The notes: generated by a model from the sequence alone, not told the origin. Positions 20,847-30,346 are shown, counted from the stretch's first letter. The stretch is 64,000 bases of DNA from Flavobacterium johnsoniae (GCF_001879205.1 NZ_MLFK01000005.1:620001-684000), one strand, 5' to 3'. Translations and numbers: made by a program.

Positions 20847-20865
20847 CAGAAACAAAAAAGTAAAA

Positions 20866-21600
20866 ATGATTTTAACTGTTGATGTTGGAAACACGAGAAT
20901 TAAAGCAGCTGTCTTTGAGGGAAGTACTGTTCTGGAGAATTTCATTTTTGAAAAGAATCAGCTCGAAGAAAAAATTAAAAAAATTTTAGAAAAATTTCAA
21001 AATTGCTCAGATTTGGTTGTCGCTTCGGTTGGAAACATCGAAAAACAATCTTTTTTGACTTTCGAAAAGCAGTTAAGCGTTCATTTTTTTACGCATGAAG
21101 ATGTTTTTCCTTTTCATAATAAATATGCAACGCCAAAAACATTAGGAATTGACCGTATGATTTTGGCGGCAGGAGCCACTTTGCAGTTTCCTAAGCAAAA
21201 TAGATTAGTAATAGATGCCGGAACTTGCATAACCTACGATTTTATCGACGAAAATGATAATTATCTGGGCGGAGCGATTTCTCCCGGACTTAGGCTGCGT
21301 TACGAATCACTGCATCATTACACGGCCAGACTGCCTTTGCTGACTTTTGAAACACCTGACTCTTATATTGGGAACTCAACTGCACAGGCGATTCACTCTG
21401 GTGTTGTAAATGGCTTCGTCTATGAGATTGACGGTTTTATCGATGAATATCGCGCAAACTTTTCAAATTTTATAATAATTTTAACGGGAGGTGATGCAGA
21501 TTTTTTGGCTAAACGATTAAAAAATACCATATTTGCCAATTCAAATTTCCTTCTGGAGAGTTTGAACCAAACATTTCAATATAAAATCGAAAATGATTAA
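20866..21600 (+). CDS. coaX: Type III pantothenate kinase
   Basis: A 244-residue ASKHA-fold kinase. The phosphate-binding DVGNTRIKAAVF lies at residues 5-16, LGIDRMILAAGA near residue 90, DAGTCITYDF near residue 114 and GGAISPGLRLR near residue 130; all are hallmarks of CoaX. It catalyses the first step of coenzyme A synthesis, ATP-dependent phosphorylation of pantothenate. The frame is open further upstream, but that part runs through the tRNA-Phe gene, so the ATG at 20866 just behind the -7 element is chosen. It overlaps the next gene by 8 nt, so coaX and the outer-membrane protein gene are translationally coupled. Confidence 0.95.
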   Translation: MILTVDVGNTRIKAAVFEGSTVLENFIFEKNQLEEKIKKILEKFQNCSDLVVASVGNIEKQSFLTFEKQLSVHFFTHEDVFPFHNKYATPKTLGIDRMILAAGATLQFPKQNRLVIDAGTCITYDFIDENDNYLGGAISPGLRLRYESLHHYTARLPLLTFETPDSYIGNSTAQAIHSGVVNGFVYEIDGFIDEYRANFSNFIIILTGGDADFLAKRLKNTIFANSNFLLESLNQTFQYKIEND

Positions 21601-22822
21601 AAAAATTATAATAGGCGCTTGTTTGCTTATATCGTTCGTTTCTTTTGCTCAGCAAGGTACTGCATCTCCTTATTCTTTTTATGGAATTGGTGATATAAAA
21701 TTTAAAGGTACACAAGAGTTTAGATCTATGGCAGGCGTTGCAGTTGAGCAGGATAGTATTCACTTGAATATTGATAATCCATCAAGTTATGCCAGTTTGA
21801 TTCAGACTACTTTTACTGTTGGAGCAACTTTTGGAACTTCCACATTAAAAACAGATGTAGAATCTGCAAAAGCACAAAGAACAACTTTCGATTATTTAGC
21901 AGTTGGAATTCCAATTGGTAAATTTGGAGCATCGTTTGGATTAGTTCCGTTATCATCTGTAGGATATAAAATTCTTAGTGATAATACTGCAACTGAGGGA
22001 GCAGTAAGCTCTCAGTTAAGCGGACAAGGAGGTATAAATAAAGTATATTTTGGTTTAGCCTATAAAATTAAACCAAACTGGAATATTGGAGCGGATATAC
22101 AATACAATTTCGGAAAAATTACAACAACAAGTTTAGAGGCTGTTACAGGTGTTCAAAATACTACTCAGGAAGTAAATATTTCTACTTTATCAGGTGTTAA
22201 TTTTGATATTGGTACTATGTACGAGGCAAAACTTTACAAAAAAGTAAATTTATTTACCAGTTTGAGTTATGCTTTTAAAAGTGATTTAAATTCAGACAGC
22301 ACAAGAGAAATCACAGTGAGCGGTGATCCGGATCCTTACACGTATGCGCCTGAATCACAAAAATTAAAACTTCCAAGCAAATTAACTATTGGCGTAGGTA
22401 TTGGTGAAGCAAGAAAATGGCTTGTAGGTACTACATTGGCTTTTCAGGGAGAAGGTCAGCTGACGAATTATTACAACTCAACTCAAAACGTACGATACGA
22501 GAAATATGCTAAATATGCTGTTGGAGGTTATTATATTCCAAATTACACTTCGTTTACCAGCTACTTAAGCAGAGTGACATATCGTGCCGGTTTAAAATAT
22601 GAGAAAATTGGTTTAATCGTTAACAACGAATCGATAAATGATGTAGGAATGAGTTTAGGAGCGGGAATCCCAATTCCGGGCTATTTCTCAAACTTGAATA
22701 TTGGAGTTGAATTTGGTAAAAGAGGAACGGTATCTTCAAACTTAGTTCAGGAAAACTATGTAAACTTTAGTGTAGGATTCTCTTTCAATGACAAATGGTT
22801 TGTGAAGAGTAAATTCAACTAA
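21593..22822 (+). CDS. Outer-membrane beta-barrel protein, FadL/OMP-transport-like
   Basis: A 409-residue protein with a clear signal peptide (residues 1-19, ending SFAQ) followed by ASPYSFYGIGD. Long amphipathic beta-strands continue to a terminal aromatic-rich strand (NFSVGFSFNDKWFVKSKFN). The start resembles Bacteroidota proteins annotated as outer-membrane or lipid/aromatic transport proteins. It overlaps coaX by 8 nt and is followed by lptC, an order typical of Flavobacteria, which hints at a role in outer-membrane biogenesis. Substrate unknown. Confidence 0.85.
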   Translation: MIKKIIIGACLLISFVSFAQQGTASPYSFYGIGDIKFKGTQEFRSMAGVAVEQDSIHLNIDNPSSYASLIQTTFTVGATFGTSTLKTDVESAKAQRTTFDYLAVGIPIGKFGASFGLVPLSSVGYKILSDNTATEGAVSSQLSGQGGINKVYFGLAYKIKPNWNIGADIQYNFGKITTTSLEAVTGVQNTTQEVNISTLSGVNFDIGTMYEAKLYKKVNLFTSLSYAFKSDLNSDSTREITVSGDPDPYTYAPESQKLKLPSKLTIGVGIGEARKWLVGTTLAFQGEGQLTNYYNSTQNVRYEKYAKYAVGGYYIPNYTSFTSYLSRVTYRAGLKYEKIGLIVNNESINDVGMSLGAGIPIPGYFSNLNIGVEFGKRGTVSSNLVQENYVNFSVGFSFNDKWFVKSKFN

Positions 22823-22874
22823 ACATAAAAATTTATGTTTTTATAAGCTCATTACAATTTATTACATTTGGCAA

Positions 22875-23432
22875 ATGAATTTACCAAAGAAATATATTAT
22901 AAACGTTGTCACAGTTATTGCTGTGACACTGTTTTTTGGATGCGAAAGTAATTTTAAAGAAGTTCAGAAAATTAACTTCTCTGAGTTTGTTCCGGGAAGT
23001 GATGCTGATACTGTAAATATTAAATATACAGATTCAGGAAAAATAACCGGAATTTTGATTAGTCCAAAAATGCTGGATTATTCCAATCTCGATTTTCCTT
23101 TTACAGAATTCCCAAAAGGAATTGATGTTACTTTATATGATAAAAAACAAAAGCGTACTTTTATAAAAGCAAACTATGCTGTTTCATATAAACCTACGCA
23201 GATAATCGATTTGCAGGGAAAAGTAAAGATAACATCTGAAGCTGGACAGGTTTTAGAAACCGAACAAATGTTTTTTGATCAAAAAAATGAGTGGTTCTAC
23301 ACCGAAAGGAAATTTAAACTTACAGATGCTAAGGGGGTTTCTTTTGGTCAGGGAATTGATTTTAGTAAAGATTTTAAAGTGATCAATTCGCAGCGAATAA
23401 GCGGTGAGTTTGAATCAGACGAAGAATTATAA
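22875..23432 (+). CDS. lptC: LPS export ABC transporter periplasmic protein LptC
   Basis: A 185-residue lipoprotein with lipobox Cys at about residue 24 (FFGC) and an LptC-type beta-jellyroll: YTDSGKITGILISPKM, then FPKGIDVTLYD and VKITSEAGQVLETEQMFFD. LptC links the LptBFG inner-membrane complex to LptA in lipopolysaccharide transport. It follows the barrel protein gene by 52 nt and precedes a tiny membrane protein gene by 2 nt. Confidence 0.88.
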   Translation: MNLPKKYIINVVTVIAVTLFFGCESNFKEVQKINFSEFVPGSDADTVNIKYTDSGKITGILISPKMLDYSNLDFPFTEFPKGIDVTLYDKKQKRTFIKANYAVSYKPTQIIDLQGKVKITSEAGQVLETEQMFFDQKNEWFYTERKFKLTDAKGVSFGQGIDFSKDFKVINSQRISGEFESDEEL

Positions 23433-23434
23433 TT

Positions 23435-23626
23435 ATGGGTTATTTAAAATACACACAATACGTTTATATCTTATTTGCAGTTTACTTTATTTACGATGGA
23501 GTAGTAAAGTTAAATGAAAATAACGAGGGTTATCCTTTAAGTTTTGTTATTGCCGGAATGGCAATTTTTATGTTTTTCTTCAGGAGAAGATTTCTTAATA
23601 AGTATAACGACCGAAATAAAAAATAA
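23435..23626 (+). CDS. Small two-helix membrane protein, unknown function
   Basis: A 63-residue protein with two hydrophobic segments (about residues 6-22 and 34-50) and a basic C-terminus (RRRFLNKYNDRNKK). It starts 2 nt behind lptC and ends 5 nt before the CNNM/CBS gene, so it is part of the same operon. I do not recognise a family with a known function. Confidence 0.8.
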   Translation: MGYLKYTQYVYILFAVYFIYDGVVKLNENNEGYPLSFVIAGMAIFMFFFRRRFLNKYNDRNKK

Positions 23627-23631
23627 TAAAA

Positions 23632-24891
23632 ATGGAAATTAGTATTATAATACTATGTTTAATACTATCAGCCTTTTTTTCAGGAATGGAAATTGCCTTT
23701 ATTTCCTCAAACAAAATTTATCTTGGAATTGAGAAAAAACAAGATAATTTTCTGTCTCAAATTTTAACCAAACTTACCGAAAACCCTTCAAAGTTTATTG
23801 CATCAATGCTTATTGGAAACAATGTAGCGCTTGTTATTTATGGCTTTTATATGGGAGATGTTGTCCTTAAATGGATAATTGGTTTTGGATTTCAGTTTTC
23901 AGATTTAACGACAATTTTGGTTCAAACTCTAATTTCAACTTTTATAGTTTTAATTACAGCCGAATTTTTTCCAAAAGTGTTTTTTCAAATTTACGCCAAT
24001 TCCTTAATTAAGATTTTTGCAGTTCCTGCTTACCTGTTTTACAGGCTTTTTTATTATATCTCGACATTTTTTATCTGGATATCTGATTTTATCTTAAGAA
24101 AATTTTTCAAAACAGAAGGGGATCAGGTACAATTATACTTTAGCAAAATCGAGCTTGGGAACTATATTACGGAACAAATGAATTCTGTTGAAGATGATGA
24201 TGAAGTCGACTCTGAAATTCAGATTTTTCAAAATGCATTAGAATTTTCAGGTGTAAAGGCACGCGATATCATGACACCGAGAACAGAACTTGTTGCAATA
24301 GATTTGTTTGAAAGTGTTTCAGACTTAAAAGATCTTTTTGTTGAAACCGGATATTCTAAAATTGTAGTAAGCCAGAATTCGCTTGATGACATTGTGGGTT
24401 ATGTGCATTCATTTGATTTGTTTAAAAAGCCCAAAACAATCAAATCGGTTTTAATGACCGTTGAGTTTGTGCCGGAAACTATCCTGATAAAAGATGCTTT
24501 GAATATTTTGATAAAAAAGCGAAAAAATGTAGCCGTGGTTTTAGATGAATATGGAGGTACTTCGGGAATTATTACTATCGAAGACATTGTTGAAGAGCTT
24601 TTTGGAGAAATTGAAGACGAGCACGATCTGGACGAAGAATTGATAGAACAGGATTTAGGAGATGGTAAGTATTTGTTTTCTACTCGATTAGATGTTGAGT
24701 ATTTAAACGAAACCTATAAACTTATGATTCCGGAAGAAGATTCGTACGGAACGTTAGGAGGTTTTATTGTAAATTCGACCAAAGAAATTCCGCAAAAAGG
24801 CGATAAGATTGTCATTGACAGGTTTCATTTCAAGATAGAACAAGCGTCAAATAAGAAAATTGAATTGGTCAAAATGACGATAAAAGAGTAA
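23632..24891 (+). CDS. CNNM-CBS-CorC/HlyC domain membrane protein (hemolysin family)
   Basis: A 419-residue protein: an N-terminal CNNM domain with about four membrane helices (residues 1-165, starting with LSAFFSGMEIAFISSN), then an acidic linker (EDDDEVDSE). A CBS pair follows (about 205-325) with ARDIMTPRTELVAI and AVVLDEYGGTSGIITIEDIVEEL, and then a C-terminal CorC/HlyC transporter-associated domain (about 340-415). Family members are linked to Mg2+/Co2+ homeostasis; the gliding protein GldE is a paralogue of this architecture, but nothing here identifies this copy as GldE. Confidence 0.9.
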   Translation: MEISIIILCLILSAFFSGMEIAFISSNKIYLGIEKKQDNFLSQILTKLTENPSKFIASMLIGNNVALVIYGFYMGDVVLKWIIGFGFQFSDLTTILVQTLISTFIVLITAEFFPKVFFQIYANSLIKIFAVPAYLFYRLFYYISTFFIWISDFILRKFFKTEGDQVQLYFSKIELGNYITEQMNSVEDDDEVDSEIQIFQNALEFSGVKARDIMTPRTELVAIDLFESVSDLKDLFVETGYSKIVVSQNSLDDIVGYVHSFDLFKKPKTIKSVLMTVEFVPETILIKDALNILIKKRKNVAVVLDEYGGTSGIITIEDIVEELFGEIEDEHDLDEELIEQDLGDGKYLFSTRLDVEYLNETYKLMIPEEDSYGTLGGFIVNSTKEIPQKGDKIVIDRFHFKIEQASNKKIELVKMTIKE

Positions 24892-24939
24892 ATTTTTTAA
24901 TAATTAAAAAAAATTGTGTAAAATAAAACACTAGTTGTA

Positions 24940-24968
24940 TTGTTATTAACTAGATAATTGTATTTTCG
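24940..24968 (+). promoter_or_regulatory. Candidate promoter of the PpiD-like gene
   Basis: TTG (24940-24942) and TATTTTCG (24961-24968) with an 18-nt spacer, close to the Bacteroidota consensus, 32 nt before the start codon. Confidence 0.5.
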
Positions 24969-25000
24969 CAAACTGAATATAAAATTAACGATAATTAGAA

Positions 25001-27100
25001 ATGGCAGTTTTAGCAAAAATTAGACAGCGTTCCGCTTTATTGATAGGAGTTATTGCACTTGCATTATTTGCATTTATAATACAAGATCTATTTACTAGAG
25101 GAACATTTGGTCAAAGTTCAAAAGATGTAGGAAGCATCGATGGAAAAGATATTTCATTTGAAGACTTTAGAGTTAAAGTTAGTAATCTTGAAAAAAGTGG
25201 TCAAGGAATTACTTCCACTGAAGCTGCAAACAGAGTTTGGGATCAAGAAGTTTCAATCGCTTTATTATCAACTCAGTTTGATAAATTAGGATTGAGAGTT
25301 GGTGAAAAACACTTACTTGAAGTTTTAAAATCAGATCCAAATATTGGTAAAAACCCTATGTTTTTAAACGCAGCAGGAATGTTTGATGTAGTTAAATTTA
25401 AAGACTACTTCAAAGCAAACCCTGAAGCAGCTCAATATATTTCTGAAAAAGAAAAAGATGCTGAATTAAATGCGAAATTTCAAATTTACAATACTTTAGT
25501 AAAATCTGGACTTTACACAACTGCTAGTGAAGGAAAGCTGAAATATGAAATGGAAGCTAACAAAGTAAACTTTGCTTACGCTGGAGCATTATACTCTTCT
25601 ATTAAAGATAGTGAAGTAAAAATTTCTGATTCAGATATCGTAGATTATATGAAGAAAAACGAGAAAAAATTCAAAGCGGATGCAACTCGTGAAATTCAAT
25701 ACGTTTTAGTTGAAGACAAAGCTTCAAAAGAAGATGAGGCTGAAATTAAAGCTAAAATGACAGCTCTTCTATCTGGAAGTGTTGTTTACAATGCAAAAAC
25801 AGGGAAAAACGATACATTGCCAGGTTTTAGAAACGCAACTAACATTGCTGAATTTGTAAATGCAAATTCTGATGTTCCTTACGATTCTACTTATGTGGCT
25901 AAAAACAGTCTTCCGGCAGTAGATGCTGATAAATTATTCAGCTTACCGGCAGGATCAATTTACGGGCCTTATGTTTATGGAAGATATTATGCTATCTCTA
26001 AATCTTTAGGATTTAAAGCTGGTGTGAATGCAAAAGCAAGTCATATCTTAATTGGTTACGAAGGTTCTCAAACTCCAAACCAAAAAGAAAAGAGAACTAA
26101 AGAAGAAGCTAAAGCTAAAGCAGAAGAAATTCTGGCTCAGGTTCAGGCAAATCCTGATAGTTTCATGATGCTGGCTTTTACAAGCTCTGATGATTCATCT
26201 GCACAACAAGGTGGTGATTTAGGATATTTTGGTCAAGGCCAAATGGTAAAACCATTCAATGATTTTGTATTCAGTAATGCAATTGGAAAAATTGGTTTAG
26301 TAGAAACTCCTTTCGGTTTCCACATTATCAAAGTTACAGATAAACAAGACGGAATTCGTTTAGCTACAATTGCTCAAAAAATTGAGCCATCTGAAGCTAC
26401 TTCTGATAAAGTATTTACATTGGCAACTAAATTTGAAATGGAAGCTGCTGATAAAGACTTTGCTGCTACAGCAAAAGAATTAGGTTTAAAAGTTGCGGGT
26501 CCTATATCTGCAAAAGCTATGGACGAACAATTCGGACCATTAGGAAACCAAAGAAACATCATCAGATGGGCATTTGATAAAGAAACAAATACAGGAGATG
26601 TAAAACGTTTTGAATTAGCTAATATTGGTCACGTAATTGCTCAATACAAAAGCGAAAACAAATCTGGTTTAGTTTCTGTTACTATGGCAAGACCTTATGT
26701 TGAGCCAATCTTGAAAAACAAGAAAAAAGCTGAAATTTTAAAAGCTAAAATGACAGGTTCAAGTATTGAAGCTATTGCTAAAAGTGCTGGTGTCGCTGTA
26801 CAACAAGCAGCAAACGTAACTTTAGAAAATCCTGTTTTACCTGGAGGAGTTGGACAAGAGCCAAAAGTGGTAGGTAATGCATTTGCTTTAGCTGCGAATA
26901 AACTTTCTGCTCCAATTGAAGGAAACACTGGAGTTTATGTAGTAAAAAATATCAGTACTGTAAAAGCTCCTGCTCTTGCAAATCATGCTGAGTATGTTGC
27001 TAAAGTAAAATCTCAAAGTGCATCTGATGCAAACAGAATTTTACCAGCGTTGAAAAACAATGCTAAAATTGAAGACAATAGATTGCAATTTAACTACTAG
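25001..27100 (+). CDS. PpiD/SurA-type peptidyl-prolyl cis-trans isomerase
   Basis: A 699-residue protein anchored by one N-terminal transmembrane helix (residues 13-32) after a short basic cytosolic start, the topology of PpiD. A SurA_N-like chaperone region spans about 35-220. A parvulin rotamase domain spans about 343-446, with ASHILIGYEG, QGGDLGYFGQGQMV and TPFGFHIIKVTD. A second, less conserved parvulin-like part follows toward the C-terminus. It assists folding of outer-membrane and secreted proteins in the periplasm. It has its own promoter and a strong terminator (27122-27160). Confidence 0.9.
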   Translation: MAVLAKIRQRSALLIGVIALALFAFIIQDLFTRGTFGQSSKDVGSIDGKDISFEDFRVKVSNLEKSGQGITSTEAANRVWDQEVSIALLSTQFDKLGLRVGEKHLLEVLKSDPNIGKNPMFLNAAGMFDVVKFKDYFKANPEAAQYISEKEKDAELNAKFQIYNTLVKSGLYTTASEGKLKYEMEANKVNFAYAGALYSSIKDSEVKISDSDIVDYMKKNEKKFKADATREIQYVLVEDKASKEDEAEIKAKMTALLSGSVVYNAKTGKNDTLPGFRNATNIAEFVNANSDVPYDSTYVAKNSLPAVDADKLFSLPAGSIYGPYVYGRYYAISKSLGFKAGVNAKASHILIGYEGSQTPNQKEKRTKEEAKAKAEEILAQVQANPDSFMMLAFTSSDDSSAQQGGDLGYFGQGQMVKPFNDFVFSNAIGKIGLVETPFGFHIIKVTDKQDGIRLATIAQKIEPSEATSDKVFTLATKFEMEAADKDFAATAKELGLKVAGPISAKAMDEQFGPLGNQRNIIRWAFDKETNTGDVKRFELANIGHVIAQYKSENKSGLVSVTMARPYVEPILKNKKKAEILKAKMTGSSIEAIAKSAGVAVQQAANVTLENPVLPGGVGQEPKVVGNAFALAANKLSAPIEGNTGVYVVKNISTVKAPALANHAEYVAKVKSQSASDANRILPALKNNAKIEDNRLQFNY

Positions 27101-27121
27101 TTTTTAGTAAAATAAAATTAT

Positions 27122-27160
27122 AAAAAACCCGAAACGTTCAGTTGAATGTTTCGGGTTTTC
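27122..27160 (+). terminator. Terminator of the PpiD-like gene
   Basis: AAAACCCGAAAC pairs with GTTTCGGGTTTT around a short loop and is followed by T-rich sequence, 22 nt after the stop codon. Confidence 0.88.
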
Positions 27161-27390
27161 TTTGTTTAAATACTAACTAAATGTTTTGTAGTAAATATTG
27201 TATGTCATTTCCTTAACTATATGGGAATTATGGAAATATAATCTCAAAAATTTGTGATTTTCAAATTATTACAGTTAATTTGTCGAAATTTTTATTTTAA
27301 CAAATGTAAAATTTTAACTATTAATGTTAAATAAAGATTGTGGGCAAATGATGAAAAAATACTTTAATATTCAAGCATTTAATGTTTTAT

Positions 27391-27825
27391 ATGTTTAGTT
27401 TTTTAAGAAGAAAACCTAAAGTGTATTCTAAAATTGAAAATCACATTTTTGGAATAATTACGGAACTTTTAAAAGTTAGCAGTACTGACATCAATGTTGA
27501 TGAATTAGGCGGTAAATATTATTTAAGCAATGAAGAACAGCATTTTAAAGTTACTATTTTGAGTAACGATTATGTGATCAGGCTTACTAATACCCGTGAC
27601 TCAGTGGCTGAAAAGTACGATAAGGTTTTTGTTGAAGATGTTTTAAGGGCTGTAAAAGAAGAAAAACACCGCAGAATGGAACTGGTGTACGATTCTATTA
27701 CTAATAGTATAGAAAAAATGGCCGAACGTTTACACAATACACTGATTGAATCTAATGAGCAGGAGAATGAAAAAGTGCGTCATTTAGAAGCAAAACACAT
27801 GGCTGATCAAAAGGTAAATTACTGA
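27391..27825 (+). CDS. Conserved hypothetical cytoplasmic protein
   Basis: A 144-residue protein with no signal peptide or membrane helix; an ATG three codons upstream at 27382 is also possible. The N-terminal half is a mixed alpha/beta region (FGIITELLKV, YYLSNEEQHFKVTIL). The C-terminal third is a charged helix, probably a coiled coil (SIEKMAERLHNTLIESNEQE). I do not recognise a family. It is monocistronic between a terminator and the convergent GHMP-kinase gene, with 220 nt of A/T-rich upstream sequence in which no strong promoter was recognised. Confidence 0.75.
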   Translation: MFSFLRRKPKVYSKIENHIFGIITELLKVSSTDINVDELGGKYYLSNEEQHFKVTILSNDYVIRLTNTRDSVAEKYDKVFVEDVLRAVKEEKHRRMELVYDSITNSIEKMAERLHNTLIESNEQENEKVRHLEAKHMADQKVNY

Positions 27826-27845
27826 TTCTACTTTGGGATAAAATA

Positions 27846-28760
27846 TTATTCTTGCAAAATCATTTCATCATAAGAAAGAATTGTTTCATATCCTTTTGAA
27901 ACAAAATAATCCCTTGGATTTTCTTTTGAAATTACCATTACAAAATCTCCTCCCCAGGCTCCTAGACTTTTAATGGTGCCGCTAAAATCAGGAAAAGCAA
28001 TTTCTTTAATGGTTTCGATTTCAAGAATATTACTCAAATGAATTTCGTGTTTTTCGACTGCATAAGCAAACTGTTTTAACGTTTTAGCATTCAAAATTTC
28101 ATTTGTGATTTTATTATTATCAATAACACTTTTGCTTAAGTTTTGATCTTTGTGTCTATTGTAAGCATGTATTGCAGCTTTACTATTTTGTTTTTTATTT
28201 AGATAAACAAAGTAGATGTTTTGAGTAAAATCCGGGTTGAATTCTACTGCTTGAACGCTGTTGTTTTCTACCTTATATATAATGGGAGTGTTATTTTGAG
28301 CGCAGGCAATGTCATAACCGCTGCCACCAAAGCTGTTTTTAAGAAGCGTGAAGGCATTAATTTTTGTCCATTGTGCAATATTGTTAATCAACGTCGATGA
28401 TGTGCCTAATCCCCATTTTCTTGGAAAGGTTAGGTTTGTTGTAATTTTATATCCTTTTGATTTTTGAATAAAATCAGGATTTAAAATATAAGCTTCATGC
28501 AGAATGGTAATCAGGGTTGTTTTTACAGTTTCGACCTCAAAAGCCGGATTTGTTTTAACGTCATCAAATGAAATGCTGTCTTCAAACCAAAGATGTTTGT
28601 CATAGTCGTAGCTTTTCCAATCGATTGTATTGTTTTCTCCCTTTTCAACAATTAAATCCTGACCAAACTTTGTTGGCAGTGCAAATGCATCTGCACCGTC
28701 TAAAACTAAATATTCTCCAGAAATTAATAATTTTCCGTTACTGTAAAAACTTGCTGCCAT
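27846..28760 (-). CDS. GYDIA-family GHMP kinase (mevalonate-pathway type)
   Basis: A 304-residue GHMP-superfamily kinase. The N-terminus GKLLISGEYLVLDGADAFAL is shared with mevalonate and phosphomevalonate kinases. The ATP-binding motif 2 is the variant WGLGTSST (about residues 115-122). The name-giving SGYDIACAQ lies at about 147-155, and the third GHMP motif SLGAWGGDFVM is near residue 272. It is encoded directly behind HMG-CoA reductase, which supports phosphorylation of mevalonate or a later intermediate in isoprenoid synthesis. Exact substrate is not established from sequence. The spacer to the upstream gene carries a Flavobacterium-type repeated hairpin (28771-28849). Confidence 0.88.
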   Translation of the reverse strand: MAASFYSNGKLLISGEYLVLDGADAFALPTKFGQDLIVEKGENNTIDWKSYDYDKHLWFEDSISFDDVKTNPAFEVETVKTTLITILHEAYILNPDFIQKSKGYKITTNLTFPRKWGLGTSSTLINNIAQWTKINAFTLLKNSFGGSGYDIACAQNNTPIIYKVENNSVQAVEFNPDFTQNIYFVYLNKKQNSKAAIHAYNRHKDQNLSKSVIDNNKITNEILNAKTLKQFAYAVEKHEIHLSNILEIETIKEIAFPDFSGTIKSLGAWGGDFVMVISKENPRDYFVSKGYETILSYDEMILQE

Positions 28761-28770
28761 ACGTATTTTT

Positions 28771-28849
28771 TAGCCCCGATAGAAGTGGAAATCCTTTAGC
28801 TTTTTTCTTTAAAAAGCTAAAGATTGCAACGAATAGCGGGATTAGCTTC
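28771..28849. repeat. Flavobacterium-type intergenic hairpin element (TAGCCCCGATAGAAG type)
   Basis: The element begins TAGCCCCGATAGAAGTGG and ends AATAGCGGGATTAGCT, so the ends are partly complementary. The centre is a long stem with CCTTTAGCTTTTTT facing AAAAAGCTAAAG. I recognise this end signature from many flavobacterial intergenic regions. It fills almost the whole 92-nt space between the HMG-CoA reductase and GHMP kinase genes. Confidence 0.75.
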
Positions 28850-28852
28850 TAA

Positions 28853-30172
28853 TTATTTTCTTAAACTTTCAATAAATTCTACTACAGCGCTGTGGGTTAC
28901 TGCCGTTTTTTTGAAATGACTTTTGATTAACTGACGCTCTTCATCTGTGGCTTCAAATTGATTGATGATATTGTTTAGGTGCATTTTCATGTGGCCTTCC
29001 TGAATTCCGGTTGTAGTTAAAGAGCGTAAGGCAGCAAAATTTTGTGCCAAACCTGCAACTGCCGTAATTTCCATTAATTCTTTTGCAGACGGTTTTTCCA
29101 GCATTTCCAGACATAATTTTACCAATGGGTGCAAAGAAGTCAATCCGCCCACGGTTCCTAAAGCCAGTGGAATTTCCAGCCAGAATGTAAAGATTCCGTT
29201 TTCTATTTTTGCATGGGATAAACTTGCATATTGACCGTTTTTTGAAGCGTAAGCATGAACTCCTGCCTCTACAGCTCTAAAGTCATTTCCTGTTGCCAGG
29301 ACTACGGCATCTACACCATTCATGATACCTTTGTTGTGTGTTACGGCTCTAAAAGGTTCAATTTCGGCAATTTGAACGGCCTGAACAAAACGCTCCGCAA
29401 AATCTTGCGGATTTTGTATGTGTTTTTCAGCTAAATCTTCAATTGGACATGAAACCTCGGCTCTTACAAGACAGTTGGGGACATAATTTGATAAGATACT
29501 CATTATTACAGTCAAAGTGTCTTCATCAGAAAATAAATCAGAATGCTGAAATTCTTCTTTTAAAGTCGTGGCAAACTGTTCCAGACATGAATTGATAAAA
29601 TTAGCGCCCATGCTGTCTTTGGTTTCAAAAGTGGCATGAAGCTGATAGTAATTTTCGAGTAAATTTCGTTTGTCTTTTAAGTGAATATCCAATATTCCGC
29701 CGCCACGTTCCTGCATGTTTTTTGTAATGCTTTGTGTGTCAGAGAAAAATTTTGGTTTTATCTCTTGAAAGAAGGATTGTAATTTTTCGGCATCACCATT
29801 AAAAGTAAAATGAACCTGTCCAATTTTTTCGGTATCAATTATGGTTGCTTTAAAGCCGCCGCGCGCAGCCCAAAATTTTGCCGCTTTTGATGCTGCTGCC
29901 ACAACTGAACTTTCTTCAATTGCCATTGGAATCGTTTTGTACTTTCCGTTGATTAAAAAATTAGGGGCAACTCCAAGTGGAATATATAAATTGGTAATCG
30001 TATTTTCGATAAATTCATCATGCAGCTGTTGAAGCTTTTCGTCTGAATTCCAGTAATTTCTTATAATATTTAAAGCCTCTTCGGGAGTCGAAAAATATTC
30101 ATTGGCGATCCAGTTTATTTTTTCTTTTTTGGATAATTTAGAAAATCCGGCAACAGCGTTGTTCATTCTCAA
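28853..30172 (-). CDS. Hydroxymethylglutaryl-CoA reductase, class II (degradative-type)
   Basis: A 439-residue class II enzyme without membrane anchor. Conserved stretches are FSKLSKKEKINWI at the N-terminus, the Glu in VSCPIEDLAEK, DSMGANFINSCLEQF (substrate), NKGIMNGVDAVVLATGND and LALGTVGGLTSLHPLVKLCL. Near residue 397 EGHMKMHLNN contains the catalytic His region. It reduces HMG-CoA to mevalonate, the committed step of the mevalonate pathway that Flavobacteria use for isoprenoids. Class II reductases were first described as degradative, but here co-transcription with a GHMP kinase points to biosynthesis. A perfect -7/-33 promoter lies upstream. Confidence 0.95.
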   Translation of the reverse strand: MRMNNAVAGFSKLSKKEKINWIANEYFSTPEEALNIIRNYWNSDEKLQQLHDEFIENTITNLYIPLGVAPNFLINGKYKTIPMAIEESSVVAAASKAAKFWAARGGFKATIIDTEKIGQVHFTFNGDAEKLQSFFQEIKPKFFSDTQSITKNMQERGGGILDIHLKDKRNLLENYYQLHATFETKDSMGANFINSCLEQFATTLKEEFQHSDLFSDEDTLTVIMSILSNYVPNCLVRAEVSCPIEDLAEKHIQNPQDFAERFVQAVQIAEIEPFRAVTHNKGIMNGVDAVVLATGNDFRAVEAGVHAYASKNGQYASLSHAKIENGIFTFWLEIPLALGTVGGLTSLHPLVKLCLEMLEKPSAKELMEITAVAGLAQNFAALRSLTTTGIQEGHMKMHLNNIINQFEATDEERQLIKSHFKKTAVTHSAVVEFIESLRK

Positions 30173-30195
30173 TATATTAAATAATAATGTTGCGG

Positions 30196-30227
30196 CAAAG
30201 ATACTATTTTAAGAGTTTTGTTTGCAA
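30196..30227 (-). promoter_or_regulatory. Promoter of the HMG-CoA reductase/GHMP kinase operon
   Basis: On the minus strand, TTG (30227-30225) and TATCTTTG (30203-30196) are separated by 21 nt, 23 nt upstream of the start codon. Confidence 0.7.
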
Positions 30228-30346
30228 TGTATTTCGAACATGAAAATACGCAATCGTTATTTTTTTTAACATTTAACACTTAAAATGTGTATTATGTTTA
30301 TTTTTTTTACTAAAATTGGGCTCTTTTTATATTTAAAATAATTCTA

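Noticed and set aside
20671..20865. N-terminal extension of pantothenate kinase by 65 codons
   Set aside because: The open frame crosses the tRNA-Phe gene and the divergent promoter; the CoaX family starts at MILTVDVGNTR, so the ATG at 20866 is used.
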